Assembly (NCBI GenBank): GCA_026168605.1
Contig: JAPFDX010000005.1
Coordinates: 1 to 64,000 of the forward strand
Origin: Roseburia sp.
Lineage (GTDB): Bacteria; Bacillota; Clostridia; Lachnospirales; Lachnospiraceae
Direction of reading: 5' to 3'
DNA length: 64,000 nt
Positions 54,352 through 63,396 of the stretch are shown in pieces. A program made the position numbers and the translations under genes. The notes beneath the pieces were generated by a model that did not search any database, had not been told where the DNA came from, and saw only the letters and a program-made list of their open reading frames with translations. Position 1 is the first letter of the stretch. Each line of letters opens with the position of its first letter.

Positions 54352-54380
54352 ATTATATCTGTTAAAAATAGAAATGTCAA
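54352..54380 (-). promoter_or_regulatory. Perfect consensus sigma-A promoter of the candidate ncRNA
   Basis: Minus strand TTGACA (54380-54375), 17 bases, TATAAT (54357-54352). All twelve consensus bases match with ideal spacing, the best promoter in the window. There is no gene on that strand before the terminator at 53957. Confidence 0.8.
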
Positions 54381-54498
54381 GCATTATTTTGAAAAAATTA
54401 AAAATAAATTTTAAGTAATAAGATAATTGTAGAAATATAATAAAAAATACTGAAAATTAAAATAAGATATTCAAATCAGAAAAAGAAAAGGTGGGAGT

Positions 54499-54527
54499 GA
54501 ACCACGGCGCGTTTTTTTCATATGATA
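54499..54527 (+). promoter_or_regulatory. Sigma-K-type promoter of dpaAB
   Basis: GAACC (54499-54503), 15 bases, CATATGATA (54519-54527), identical in both boxes and spacing to the promoter of the LysM operon. The predicted start is about 15 bases before ATG 54549, close to the ribosome binding site GGAAGGGAG (54531-54539). Known dpa (spoVF) operons are sigma-K-dependent in the mother cell. The rest of the 54385-54498 stretch is AT-rich with no gene. Confidence 0.65.
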
Positions 54528-54548
54528 AATGGAAGGGAGCGTAATCTT

Positions 54549-55391
54549 ATGAACAGACAGACAATACTTCTTATTAGTGATATGCGTCAGGTCTATCTGG
54601 CGGAGCTGCTGACCAAGAAAGGGATCAATGTGCGCTGTCTGGATGTCAGAAACATTGAGACGGTCAGGGAGCAGTTAGAAAAGCTAAAGACATTTCTTGC
54701 GGATGCGGATATGCTGATCCTTCCGATTCCGGTGGCAAAAATCGCGGAGCAGGAGATGTTAAACGATATATTGAATAAAAATCTGGTGAACGGCACGCGG
54801 GTGCTTGGCGGCTGTTTCTCAGCAGAACAGACGGAAATTTTAAAACGGAGGGACATTCCTTATCTGGATTTTATGGAGGATAGGATTGTGACGGAGGAAA
54901 ACGCGGTGGCGACGGCTGAGGGAGTCATTGCGGAGCTGGTAAATAAGAGCCCCTATAATATAGATGAAGCAAAAATAATCGTGACGGGGTACGGCTGCTG
55001 CGGAAAAGCGGTCGCGGAGCGCTTGGCGGCGCTTGGCGCGCGGGTGACGGTGCTCGCAAGGCGCAGGGAAGTGCGCAAGGCGGCGAAAAAGGATGGCTTC
55101 TATGCCGTGGACTTCGCCTTTGGGGCGGAGGAAGCGATGGGGGCGGCGATGCTTGTCAACACCGTTCCGGCGCCGGTTGTGACGAGAACGATCATCCGTG
55201 AGCTTCCGCGGGACGCCTATATCCTCGATATCGCTTCAAAGCCGGGCGGAACAGACTTTGCGTGTGCGAAGGAATACGGCATACGCGCGGATCTGGTGCT
55301 TGGGATCCCGGGGAAATATGCGCCCAAGGAGAGCGCGTATATTCTCGGTCGGGCGATCGAACGGTTTATGCTTCGGGAGGGAATGAACTGA
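54549..55391 (+). CDS. dpaA: Dipicolinate synthase subunit A
   Basis: A 280-residue subunit of the enzyme that makes dipicolinic acid for the spore core. The start is ATG 54549 (MNRQTILLISDMRQVYLAELL), with GGAAGGGAG upstream. An N-terminal domain is followed by a Rossmann NAD(P) fold (about 140-270) with VTGYGCCGKAVAERLAALG. The stop overlaps dpaB by one base (TGATG). Its presence shows the organism makes endospores. Confidence 0.95.
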   Translation: MNRQTILLISDMRQVYLAELLTKKGINVRCLDVRNIETVREQLEKLKTFLADADMLILPIPVAKIAEQEMLNDILNKNLVNGTRVLGGCFSAEQTEILKRRDIPYLDFMEDRIVTEENAVATAEGVIAELVNKSPYNIDEAKIIVTGYGCCGKAVAERLAALGARVTVLARRREVRKAAKKDGFYAVDFAFGAEEAMGAAMLVNTVPAPVVTRTIIRELPRDAYILDIASKPGGTDFACAKEYGIRADLVLGIPGKYAPKESAYILGRAIERFMLREGMN

Positions 55392-55978
55392 TGGATTTTT
55401 CAAATTATAATATAGGTCTGGGGATCACCGGATCTTTCTGTACCTTTGCGAAGGCGCGAAAGGAGATCCAGCGTCTGTGCGATATGGGGGCGAACGTAGT
55501 GCCGATTTTTTCCTTTAACGCGCAGACCTGCGATACGCGCTTTGGCAGCGCCAAGGAATATGTGGACGGCATCTGTGAGATCACGGGAAATGAGGGGATT
55601 AAGAGCATCTGTGCGGCGGAGCCGATCGGACCGAACAACTTTCTGGATATCATGGTGATCGCCCCGTGTACGGGAAACACGGCGGCAAAGCTCTGCAACG
55701 GTATCACGGACACTCCGGTGCTCATGGCGACGAAGGCGCATATGCGCAACGGAAAGCCGCTGGTTGTCGCGATCTCCACGAACGACGCGCTCGGCGCGAG
55801 CTTTAAGAACATCGGTATGCTGATGAATATGAAAAATATTTATTTTGTACCGTTTGGACAGGATAACTGTAAGAGTAAGCCAAATTCGATGATCGCGAAG
55901 ATGGAGCTGATCCCGGAAACGATCGAGGCTGCGATGAACGGAAAGCAGTTGCAGCCGGTGATCCAGACTCCGGTGTGA
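55391..55978 (+). CDS. dpaB: Dipicolinate synthase subunit B
   Basis: A 195-residue flavoprotein-like subunit. The start is ATG 55391, overlapping the dpaA stop. Conserved flavoprotein features include GLGITGSFCTFAKARKEIQ, the CTGNTAAKLCNGITDTPV phosphate loop and the VPFGQDNCKSKPNSM end motif. With DpaA it converts the dihydrodipicolinate-pathway precursor into dipicolinate during spore maturation. Confidence 0.95.
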   Translation: MDFSNYNIGLGITGSFCTFAKARKEIQRLCDMGANVVPIFSFNAQTCDTRFGSAKEYVDGICEITGNEGIKSICAAEPIGPNNFLDIMVIAPCTGNTAAKLCNGITDTPVLMATKAHMRNGKPLVVAISTNDALGASFKNIGMLMNMKNIYFVPFGQDNCKSKPNSMIAKMELIPETIEAAMNGKQLQPVIQTPV

Positions 55979-56038
55979 GCACTGCGGCGGAATGGAACTG
56001 TGTCGCTGATGCGCCCCGTTGCTTTGAATTGCAAATAG

Positions 56039-56083
56039 AGACAGCCGCACAGCGGGGCGTTTATGCCCGCTGTGCGGCTGTCT
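56039..56083. terminator. Strong stem-loop between dpaB and the TSCPD gene
   Basis: AGACAGCCGCACAGCGGG (56039-56056) pairs with its complement at 56066-56083, an 18-bp GC-rich stem. It separates convergent genes. T-runs are weak on both sides, so termination may be incomplete. Confidence 0.65.
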
Positions 56084-56096
56084 GCGTAAAAGGCTT

Positions 56097-56357
56097 TTAT
56101 GCGTTTTTGGAAGCCTCGTATGCCTCGCGGCAGGCTCTTGCAAGCTGGTCGCCGCAGGAGGTCGGGCGTCCGTTGCAGGAGATGCCGCCGATCTTCTCCT
56201 CGACCTGCTCGACGGTCAGACCCTCCACCAGCTTTGGGATCGCCTGAAGGTTGCCGTTGCAGCCGCCCGTGAATCTCACGTTGTGCACGACATTGCCCTC
56301 TAGTTCCAGCTCGATTTTGGTCGCACAGGTACCGCGTGTCTTGTATGTATAGGTCAT
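56097..56357 (-). CDS. TSCPD domain protein
   Basis: An 86-residue protein made of a single TSCPD domain, with cysteines in RGTCATKIE, TGGCNGN, ISCNGRPTSCGDQ and ARACREA. Stand-alone TSCPD proteins (TIGR03905-like) are common in Clostridia; the domain otherwise ends some ribonucleotide reductases, where it binds metal. AAAGGAGG precedes the start on the minus strand. Function unknown. Confidence 0.85.
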   Translation of the reverse strand: MTYTYKTRGTCATKIELELEGNVVHNVRFTGGCNGNLQAIPKLVEGLTVEQVEEKIGGISCNGRPTSCGDQLARACREAYEASKNA

Positions 56358-56375
56358 AGTTCTCTTTCCTCCTTT

Positions 56376-56403
56376 AATATATAAAAATATGACTGCTTTT
56401 CAA
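56376..56403 (-). promoter_or_regulatory. Possible promoter of the TSCPD gene
   Basis: Minus strand TTGAAA (56403-56398), 16 bases, TATATT (56381-56376), placing the start of transcription very close to AAAGGAGG. Reasonable boxes but tight spacing to the gene. Confidence 0.4.
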
Positions 56404-56469
56404 GTATAAGCACAAGCGCCGGAGGATGCAAGAGTTTTTGTGCGAAGCACACTTTTGATCCGGAAACGG

Positions 56470-56769
56470 TACCGGTGCCAAAAAGATTTTGGAGCATGAG
56501 GCTGGCAGACCGCAGAAATGGTATTCTGATTTGTGAATGTGGAGAATCTTAGAGCTTCTTAATGTTCTGTAAATGTTCAGCAATTCGACGGCAGGGATGC
56601 CGGCGAAAGTCCGAACTGCGTCATGGATGGCGCATAGAGGACGGTTGCGTCCGTAAACGATACCGATCCCGGAACATTTTAGAAGCTCTTGGATTCGGAA
56701 CCCTGAACAAAAAGAATACCATTTCTGCGGTCTGCCATACTCAGATCTGAAAATTTTTTGTCTCCGGTA
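56470..56769 (+). repeat. Structured dispersed element, copy 2 (upstream of secA)
   Basis: A 300-bp element related to 43121-43428. The 209-bp core (56516-56724) aligns along its length, while arms differ. A perfect 24-bp stem pairs 56504-56527 with 56713-56736, and outer pairs TACCGG (56470-56475)/CCGGTA (56764-56769) close it. Inside, AGAGCTTCT (56551-56559) pairs with AGAAGCTCT (56681-56689), and GAATC (56544-56548) with GATTC (56692-56696). Same orientation as copy 1, but here it lies upstream of the secA promoter. The 56358-56941 gap holds no gene. Confidence 0.8.
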
Positions 56770-56816
56770 TCTGAAAAGTTAATAAAAAGTTTACAAATCA
56801 TTTGATGCGGTTGCTG

Positions 56817-56845
56817 TTGTGGTGGCGCCCAAAAAGTGGTACAAT
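56817..56845 (+). promoter_or_regulatory. Sigma-A promoter for secA
   Basis: TTGTGG (56817-56822), 17 bases, TACAAT (56840-56845), about 97 bases before ATG 56942 and 48 bases after the end of repeat copy 2. Confidence 0.55.
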
Positions 56846-56941
56846 ACTGATATTGTGCGGGAAATCTGCCTTTACGGAGAGGCTCGCAGGAGAATGAAAT
56901 GCGCTTTCCGGACGGGGGTGCAGAGACAGATAGGAGTTTTT

Positions 56942-59512
56942 ATGGGTGCATTAACCAAAATTTTCGGAACTCACAGTGAGCGGGAACTTAAGAGGATCTA
57001 CCCGATCGTCGACAAGGTGGAGTCTTACCGCGACGCTATGGGAGCGCTTTCCGATGAAGAATTGAAGAATAAGACAAAAGAATTTAAGGAGCGTCTGGAC
57101 AAGGGCGAGACGCTGGACGATCTGCTGCCGGAGGCATATGCGACTGTCCGCGAGGCGGCGAGACGTGTGCTCGGTATGGAGCATTACCGCGTACAGATCA
57201 TCGGTGGCGTGATCCTGCATCAGGGACGTATCGCGGAGATGCGTACCGGTGAGGGTAAGACGCTGGTGTCTACCCTTCCGGCATACTTAAATGCGCTGGA
57301 GGGCAAGGGCGTGTGCATCGTCACCGTCAATGATTATCTGGCAAAGCGAGACGCCGAGTGGATGGGGCAGGTACATGAGTTCCTCGGCTTAAAGGTCGGT
57401 GTGGTGTTAAACTCCATGACCAACGACGAGAGAAGAGAGGCGTATAACTGCGATATTACCTATATCACTAACAACGAGCTCGGATTTGATTATCTGCGCG
57501 ACAATATGGTGATCTACAAGGAGCAGCTTGTGCAGCGCGGACTGCATTATGCGATCATCGATGAGGTGGACTCCGTACTGATCGATGAGGCGCGCACACC
57601 GCTGATCATTTCCGGACAGAGCGGCAAATCGACAAAGCTGTACGAGGCGTGCGATATTCTTGCCCGCCAGATGCAGCGCGGTGAGGATATGCCGGAGTAT
57701 TCCAAGATGGACGCCATCATGGGGCTTGAGCAGGAGGAGACGGGGGATTTTATTGTCAATGAGAAGGACAAGGTTGTCACGCTGACGCAGGAGGGTGTGA
57801 AGCGTGTCGAGCAGTTCTTTAAGATCGAGAACCTCGCAGACCCGGAGAATCTGGAGATCCAGCACAACATTATTCTGGCGCTGCGCGCGCATAACCTGAT
57901 GTTCCGCGACCAGGACTACGTCGTGAAGGATGACGAGGTCATGATCGTTGATGAGTTTACCGGACGCATCATGCCGGGACGCCGTTATTCGGACGGTCTG
58001 CATCAGGCGATCGAGGCGAAGGAGCACGTGAAGGTGAAGCGCGAGAGCAAGACCCTTGCGACGATCACCTTCCAGAATTTCTTTAATAAGTTTGAGAAGA
58101 AATCCGGAATGACAGGTACGGCGCTCACGGAGGAAAAAGAGTTCCGCGATATCTACGGCATGGACGTGATCGAGATCCCGACGAACCGTCCGGTAGCGCG
58201 CGTGGATAAGCAGGACGTGGTATATAAGACAAAGAAAGAGAAGTTCCGCGCGGTGGTGGAAGCCGTGCGGGAAGCGCATGAGAAGGGACAGCCGGTTCTG
58301 GTGGGCACGATCACGATCGAGACGTCGGAGACGGTCAGCGCTATGTTAAAGAGGGAGGGGATTCCTCACACCGTACTGAATGCAAAGTTCCATGAGATGG
58401 AGGCGGAGATCGTGGCGGGCGCAGGCGCGCACGGTGCGGTTACGATCGCGACCAACATGGCGGGACGTGGTACGGATATCAAGCTGGACGACGAGGCGAA
58501 GGCAGCAGGAGGTCTTAAGATCATCGGCACGGAACGCCATGAGTCCAGACGTATTGACAATCAGCTCCGCGGCCGTTCCGGACGTCAGGGAGATCCGGGT
58601 GAATCCCAGTTCTTCATTTCCCTGGAGGACGACCTGATGCGTCTGTTTGGTTCGGAGAGACTGATGTCAGCGTTTAATGCACTCGGCGTGCCGGAGAATG
58701 AGCAGATCCAGCACAAGATGCTGACCTCCGCGATTGAGAAGGCGCAGATGAAGATCGAGTCGAACAACTACGGCATCCGAAAGAATCTGCTGGAATACGA
58801 CCAGGTGATGAATGATCAGAGAGAGATCATCTACAAGGAGCGTCTGCGCGTACTCAACGGTGAGAATATGCGCGATGCGATCTTTAAGATGATCACGGAC
58901 CGCGTGGAGAACAGTGTTGACACCTGTATTTCTGCGGATATTCCGAAGGAGGAGTGGGATCTGAACGAGTTAAACCAGCTTTTGATCCCGATCATTCCGA
59001 TGGAGCCGGTGGATGCGGACGACGTTGATGGCGTGAAGAACAACAAGGAGTTAAAGCATCTGTTAAAGGAGCGTGCGGTGAAACTCTATGAGGCGAAGGA
59101 GACGGAGTTCCCGAATCCGGAGCAGTTCCGTGAGTTGGAGCGCGTGGTGCTGTTAAAGGTGATCGACCGCAAGTGGATGGATCACATCGACGATATGGAT
59201 CAGCTTCGCCAGGGGATCGGCTTACAGTCCTACGGACAGAAGGATCCGCTTGTCGAGTACAAGATGGCAGGCTTTGATATGTTTGACGATATGACGGCAA
59301 GTATTCAGGAGGATACCATCCGTCTGCTGTACCATGTCAAGATCGAGCAGAAGGTGGAACGCGAGCAGGTGGCGAAGGTGACCGGAACGAACAAGGATGA
59401 TTCGGCTACTAACGCGCCGAAGCGCCGTGCGGCAGCCAAGGTATATCCGAACGACCCGTGTCCATGCGGCAGCGGCAAGAAATACAAGCAGTGCTGCGGA
59501 AGAACAGTATAA
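56942..59512 (+). CDS. secA: Preprotein translocase ATPase SecA
   Basis: An 856-residue SecA, the motor that pushes preproteins through SecYEG. The start is ATG 56942 ([19 protein letters not shown]) with TAGGAG upstream. DEAD-motor motifs include MRTGEGKT (near 99-106) and the [15 protein letters not shown] Walker B region; later [11 protein letters not shown] and the [13 protein letters not shown] arginine-finger region follow. It ends in a zinc-binding SEC-C motif, [15 protein letters not shown], used for SecB-like or ribosome contacts. Confidence 0.98.
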   Translation: MGALTKIFGTHSERELKRIYPIVDKVESYRDAMGALSDEELKNKTKEFKERLDKGETLDDLLPEAYATVREAARRVLGMEHYRVQIIGGVILHQGRIAEMRTGEGKTLVSTLPAYLNALEGKGVCIVTVNDYLAKRDAEWMGQVHEFLGLKVGVVLNSMTNDERREAYNCDITYITNNELGFDYLRDNMVIYKEQLVQRGLHYAIIDEVDSVLIDEARTPLIISGQSGKSTKLYEACDILARQMQRGEDMPEYSKMDAIMGLEQEETGDFIVNEKDKVVTLTQEGVKRVEQFFKIENLADPENLEIQHNIILALRAHNLMFRDQDYVVKDDEVMIVDEFTGRIMPGRRYSDGLHQAIEAKEHVKVKRESKTLATITFQNFFNKFEKKSGMTGTALTEEKEFRDIYGMDVIEIPTNRPVARVDKQDVVYKTKKEKFRAVVEAVREAHEKGQPVLVGTITIETSETVSAMLKREGIPHTVLNAKFHEMEAEIVAGAGAHGAVTIATNMAGRGTDIKLDDEAKAAGGLKIIGTERHESRRIDNQLRGRSGRQGDPGESQFFISLEDDLMRLFGSERLMSAFNALGVPENEQIQHKMLTSAIEKAQMKIESNNYGIRKNLLEYDQVMNDQREIIYKERLRVLNGENMRDAIFKMITDRVENSVDTCISADIPKEEWDLNELNQLLIPIIPMEPVDADDVDGVKNNKELKHLLKERAVKLYEAKETEFPNPEQFRELERVVLLKVIDRKWMDHIDDMDQLRQGIGLQSYGQKDPLVEYKMAGFDMFDDMTASIQEDTIRLLYHVKIEQKVEREQVAKVTGTNKDDSATNAPKRRAAAKVYPNDPCPCGSGKKYKQCCGRTV

Positions 59513-59517
59513 AAATG

Positions 59518-59566
59518 ACAGCCTTGCATCGGTACCTTATAAAGGGTACGAGTGATGCAAGGCTGT
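59518..59566 (+). terminator. Stem-loop after secA
   Basis: ACAGCCTTGCATC (59518-59530) pairs with GATGCAAGGCTGT (59554-59566), and GGTACC/GGGTAC pair inside. No T-run follows, so it is probably a partial terminator or 3' stabiliser. Confidence 0.55.
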
Positions 59567-59602
59567 TGTGGGTAAGATAGAAAGTAGCAGGAGGAACATA
59601 AA

Positions 59603-60805
59603 ATGTACAATGTAAGAAACGTGACGAGAGATATTGTGTGGATTGGCGCGAGCGAACGCAGACTGGCACTGTTTGAAAATATTTTCCCGATCCCAAGAGG
59701 AGTATCCTATAATTCATATGTGCTTCTGGACGAGAAAACAGTCCTTTTTGATACTGTGGATGCGAGCGTGGCAGGACAGTTTTTTGAAAACCTGGAGTAT
59801 GTGCTGGGAGAGCGTGTGCTCGACTATCTGGTAGTCAATCATATGGAGCCGGATCACTGTGCCATGATCGGTGACATCGTGCGCAGATACCCGGAGGTTC
59901 AGATCGTCGGCAATGCCAAGACATTTGGCATGATGCAGCAGTTTTTCGGCACGTCTTTTGCGGAGCGTGCGGTTACGGTGAAGGAGGGGGAGACCTTAAA
60001 TACTGGAAACCATACGCTTCATTTTATGATGGCGCCGATGGTGCACTGGCCGGAGACGATGGTGAGCTACGACGAGACGGACAAGGTGCTTTTTTCCGCA
60101 GACGGTTTCGGTACATTCGGGGCGCTAAACGGCAACATTTTTGCGGACGAGCTGGAGTTTGACCGCGAGTGGCTGGCGGATGCGAGACGCTATTATACCA
60201 ATATTGTCGGAAAATACGGCGCGTCCGTGCAGGCGCTGTTAAAGAAAGCCGCAGGGCTGGAGATCGCGGTGATCTGTCCGCTGCACGGTCCGGTATGGAG
60301 AGAGGATCTGGACTATATTCTGGAGAAATACCAGAAATGGAGCACCTACGAGGCGGAGGAGCAGGCGGTGGCGATCTTATATGCGTCCATGTATGGAAAC
60401 ACGGCTTCCGCAGCGGATGCGCTGGCGGGTGCACTGGCAGAGAGGGGCGTGCGGAATATCGCAGTTTATGACGTTTCCAATATGCACGTATCGGAGCTAA
60501 TCAGCGAGATCTTCCGTGTCAGCCATCTGGTGTTTGCGACGCCGACCTATAATGGCGGCATCTATCCGGTGATGGAGAATCTGTTTGCGGATATGAAGGC
60601 GCTGAATGTGCAGAAAAAGACGGTCGCGCTGATGGAGAACGGTACATGGGCGGCGGCAACGGTGAAGCAGATGCGCGAGAAGCTTGCCGAGATGAAGGAC
60701 ATGACAGTTCTGGATGCGCAGGTGACGGTGAAGTCTGCCATGCTTTCTGACCAGAGCGCGGAGCTTCTGGCGCTTGCGGATGCAGTTGCAGAGAGCTTGA
60801 AATAA
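59603..60805 (+). CDS. Flavodiiron protein (FprA type)
   Basis: A 400-residue class A flavodiiron protein that reduces O2 to water or NO to N2O in anaerobes. The N-terminal metallo-beta-lactamase domain (1-245) has diiron ligands in NHMEPDH (H80, E82, D84, H85), HWPET, ADGFG and PLHGPVW. The C-terminal flavodoxin domain (about 250-400) binds FMN through YASMYGNTASAAD and TPTYNGG. It lacks fused rubredoxin or flavin reductase domains, so electrons come from separate partners. AGCAGGAGG precedes ATG 59603. Confidence 0.95.
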   Translation: MYNVRNVTRDIVWIGASERRLALFENIFPIPRGVSYNSYVLLDEKTVLFDTVDASVAGQFFENLEYVLGERVLDYLVVNHMEPDHCAMIGDIVRRYPEVQIVGNAKTFGMMQQFFGTSFAERAVTVKEGETLNTGNHTLHFMMAPMVHWPETMVSYDETDKVLFSADGFGTFGALNGNIFADELEFDREWLADARRYYTNIVGKYGASVQALLKKAAGLEIAVICPLHGPVWREDLDYILEKYQKWSTYEAEEQAVAILYASMYGNTASAADALAGALAERGVRNIAVYDVSNMHVSELISEIFRVSHLVFATPTYNGGIYPVMENLFADMKALNVQKKTVALMENGTWAAATVKQMREKLAEMKDMTVLDAQVTVKSAMLSDQSAELLALADAVAESLK

Positions 60806-60811
60806 AGGCGG

Positions 60812-61480
60812 ATGAGAGCGAAGATTTTAATTATTGAGGACGACCCTGTGATCCGCAAGGAATTGCAGACACTTTTGGAGGGAAATGGCTATGAGACGTC
60901 TGCGATCGAAGATTTTGCGGACGTCGTGGCGCAGGTGAGGCGGATCCAGCCCCATCTGATCCTATTGGATATCAAACTGCCGCAGGAGAGCGGCTTTGCG
61001 ATCTGTTCCGGGATCCGGAGCTTTTCGGATGCGCCGATCATTTTCGTCACGAGTTGCGGCACGGATATGGATGAATTAAACAGTATCATGCTTGGCGGTG
61101 ACGCATTTCTCACAAAGCCGTACCACACCGCGATCCTGCTGGCAAAAATCGCGTCTCTGTTAAAGCGCGCTTACCCGAAGGAGCAGGAGCGCAGACTTTC
61201 GCACGGCGGCGTGTCGCTGTGTCTGGAAAATGGAACGGTGGAGGCGAACGGAGCGACGGCGGAGCTGACAAAAAATGAGACGAAGATCATGTATTATCTC
61301 CTGACGCACGCGGGGAAAATCTGCACAAGAGCCGATCTGATCGAGTATCTGTGGGATAACCGGCTTTATGTCGACGACAATGCGCTCAGTGTCAACATCG
61401 GCAGAATCAGGGAAAAGCTGGCGAAGCTTGGTGTGACGGATTTTATCAAAACAAAGCACAGGCAGGGGTATCTGATATGA
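60812..61480 (+). CDS. Response regulator, BceR-like
   Basis: A 222-residue OmpR-family regulator: receiver domain with D10, D11 and D53 (LLDIKLP), K in LTKPY near 103, and a winged-helix domain (about 128-222; TKNETKIMYYLLTHAGKICTR, NIGRIREKL). It overlaps the kinase gene by 4 bases. Followed by a BceAB-type ABC transporter, it belongs to the Bce family of antimicrobial-peptide detoxification regulators. Confidence 0.92.
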   Translation: MRAKILIIEDDPVIRKELQTLLEGNGYETSAIEDFADVVAQVRRIQPHLILLDIKLPQESGFAICSGIRSFSDAPIIFVTSCGTDMDELNSIMLGGDAFLTKPYHTAILLAKIASLLKRAYPKEQERRLSHGGVSLCLENGTVEANGATAELTKNETKIMYYLLTHAGKICTRADLIEYLWDNRLYVDDNALSVNIGRIREKLAKLGVTDFIKTKHRQGYLI

Positions 61481-62493
61481 ACGGGAGACGGTACTGGAGG
61501 GAGCGGACGTCGGTTCTGCTCCTGAATGTGGCAGGGATGGTTTTACTTGGCGCATTTCTTCTGCTGACAGAAAACAGTGTGGATATGGTTGTGCTGATCG
61601 CTGCGGTGTGGAGTCTGACATTGGCGGGAGTACTGCTGTTTTCCTATTACCGGAAGAAAAAGAGGCTGGGGCGGCTGAAAAAGCTGTCGGAAGGGTTAAA
61701 GGAGCGGTATCTTCTGGCAGAGTTGCTGCCCGCGCCGGAGGATGCGGAGGAGGAAGTTTATTTTTCTCTCCTGCGGCAGGCGTTTAAGTCGATGCTGGAG
61801 CAGAAGAACGCCGTGGAGAGGGAACGGCAGGAATACAGGGAATATATTGAGCAGTGGATCCACGAGATCAAGACGCCGATCACTGCGATGAAGCTTTTGT
61901 GTGAAAACCACCCGGCGCCGTTTGCCAGAGAGCTGATGACGGAGCTTGAGAAAACGGATCGTTTTACCGAGCAGGCGCTCTACTATGCGAGGAGCGAGCA
62001 CACGGAAAAGGATTATTCCATCCGGGAGCTGCGGCTTTTTGATGTGGTGCATCAGGCGATTGCGGACAACAAATATCTTCTGCTGCAAAACGGTGTTTCG
62101 CTTGTGATGGAGGAGAGCGATGTGACCGTGTATTCCGATGATAAGTGGATCCGCTTTATTCTGGATCAACTGATCGTCAATTCGGTAAAATACAGAGGGA
62201 GCAAGCCGGAGCTTCATTTTTATGCGCAGACCGAGGGGGATAAAATATATCTGTTCGTGGAGGATTCGGGGATTGGAATCCCTGCCGGCGACCTGCCGCG
62301 CATTTTTGAAAAGGGATTTACCGGACAAAACGGCAGGAGCAGACAAAACTCCACCGGTATCGGGCTGTATCTGTGCAAACGCCTTTGCGATAAGCTTGGC
62401 ATTGGGATCTGCGCCGAGTCCGGAGGCGCAGGGACAAGGATCCGGCTCGATTTTCAAATCAATCATTTTATTCATCAGGTGCAGAGCCGGTAG
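61477..62493 (+). CDS. Intramembrane-sensing histidine kinase, BceS-like
   Basis: A 338-residue kinase. Two membrane helices (about 12-30 and 37-57) are joined by only a handful of residues, so it has almost no outside domain; such kinases sense flux through their partner ABC transporter. The dimerisation box IHEIKTPITAMK has the phospho-acceptor H129, and the ATPase has NSVKYRG, DSGIGIPAGDL and STGIGLYLCKRL. Its stop lies in the loop of the terminator at 62480. Confidence 0.93.
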   Translation: MNGRRYWRERTSVLLLNVAGMVLLGAFLLLTENSVDMVVLIAAVWSLTLAGVLLFSYYRKKKRLGRLKKLSEGLKERYLLAELLPAPEDAEEEVYFSLLRQAFKSMLEQKNAVERERQEYREYIEQWIHEIKTPITAMKLLCENHPAPFARELMTELEKTDRFTEQALYYARSEHTEKDYSIRELRLFDVVHQAIADNKYLLLQNGVSLVMEESDVTVYSDDKWIRFILDQLIVNSVKYRGSKPELHFYAQTEGDKIYLFVEDSGIGIPAGDLPRIFEKGFTGQNGRSRQNSTGIGLYLCKRLCDKLGIGICAESGGAGTRIRLDFQINHFIHQVQSR

Positions 62494-62506
62494 GCTCTGC
62501 ATTTTT
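62480..62506 (+). terminator. Intrinsic terminator after the BceS-like kinase
   Basis: TGCAGAGCC (62480-62488) pairs with GGCTCTGCA (62493-62501), followed by five T. The loop GGTA contains the start of the kinase stop codon. Confidence 0.85.
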
Positions 62507-62517
62507 CTGTGGAACAA

Positions 62518-62539
62518 GTTCTAACAATATTGTTAGAAC
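62518..62539. promoter_or_regulatory. Perfect 22-bp palindrome, probable operator of the ABC genes
   Basis: GTTCTAACAATATTGTTAGAAC is perfectly self-complementary, with a further half-site TTTGTTAGAA just after it (62540-62549). It lies between the kinase terminator and a TACAAT -10 element at 62580-62585, the expected place for the BceR-like regulator to bind. Confidence 0.65.
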
Positions 62540-62579
62540 TTTGTTAGAAAAAACGATACAAACAGCGGGCTGTTTCTTT

Positions 62580-62585
62580 TACAAT
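62580..62585 (+). promoter_or_regulatory. Probable -10 of the bceAB-like promoter
   Basis: TACAAT at 62580-62585 lies 28 bases before ATG 62614. No good -35 box exists at the right distance, consistent with a promoter that needs an activator bound at the palindrome 41 bases upstream. Confidence 0.5.
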
Positions 62586-62613
62586 GAGGGTATCAAAAGA
62601 AGGAGGTGGGAGG

Positions 62614-63396
62614 ATGAAGGAGATTTTAAAGCTGGATCACATCCAGAAATTTTACGGAAACGAAGGAAACATCACGCAGGCGATCAAGGACATCAGCTTT
62701 TGTGTGCAGGAGGGAGAATTTCTCGGGATCATGGGGGCATCGGGCTCTGGAAAGACGACGATGCTAAACTGCATTTCGACAATCGATACGGTGAGCGCGG
62801 GGCACATTTATCTGGACGGGACCGATGTGACGGAGCTTAAGGAGAAAGCGATCGCAAAATTCCGCAGGGAAAATCTGGGGTTTATTTTTCAGGATTTTAA
62901 TCTGCTGGATACACTGACGATCTCGGAAAATATCGCTCTGGCGCTGACGATCAACCATGTTCCGGTGAAGGAGATCGAGGCGCGGGTGGAGGAGATTGCC
63001 GCAAGCTTAAATATCACGGATATTCTGGAAAAATATCCGTATGAGGTTTCGGGCGGACAAAAACAGCGCTGCGCCTGCGCGAGGGCAATCGTCAATCACC
63101 CGAAGCTGATTCTGGCGGATGAGCCGACCGGGGCACTCGACAGCCATTCCTCGCAGATGCTTTTGGCGACGATGCAGGGCATGAACGATATGCTGGGGGC
63201 AACGATCCTCATGGTGACGCACGATGCGTTTTCGGCGAGCTATGCAAAGCGCATTTTGTTTTTGCGGGACGGTGCGGTCTTTACCGAGATCGTGCGGGGA
63301 GATGATTCGAGGCAGGCGTTTTTTGAAAAGATCTTAAACGTCCTGACCATGATGGGAGGGGGTGTGTCCGATGTACACCAGACTGGTTTGGAATAA
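62614..63396 (+). CDS. ABC transporter ATPase, BceA-like
   Basis: A 260-residue ATPase starting at ATG 62614 with AGGAGGTGGGAGG just upstream. Walker A GASGSGKTT is at 41-49, then signature VSGGQKQR, Walker B LILADEPTGALD and H-loop VTHDA. It belongs to the MacB/LolD-like group that pairs with FtsX-type permeases. It overlaps the permease gene by 26 bases and should power removal of peptide antibiotics from their lipid targets. Confidence 0.94.
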   Translation: MKEILKLDHIQKFYGNEGNITQAIKDISFCVQEGEFLGIMGASGSGKTTMLNCISTIDTVSAGHIYLDGTDVTELKEKAIAKFRRENLGFIFQDFNLLDTLTISENIALALTINHVPVKEIEARVEEIAASLNITDILEKYPYEVSGGQKQRCACARAIVNHPKLILADEPTGALDSHSSQMLLATMQGMNDMLGATILMVTHDAFSASYAKRILFLRDGAVFTEIVRGDDSRQAFFEKILNVLTMMGGGVSDVHQTGLE

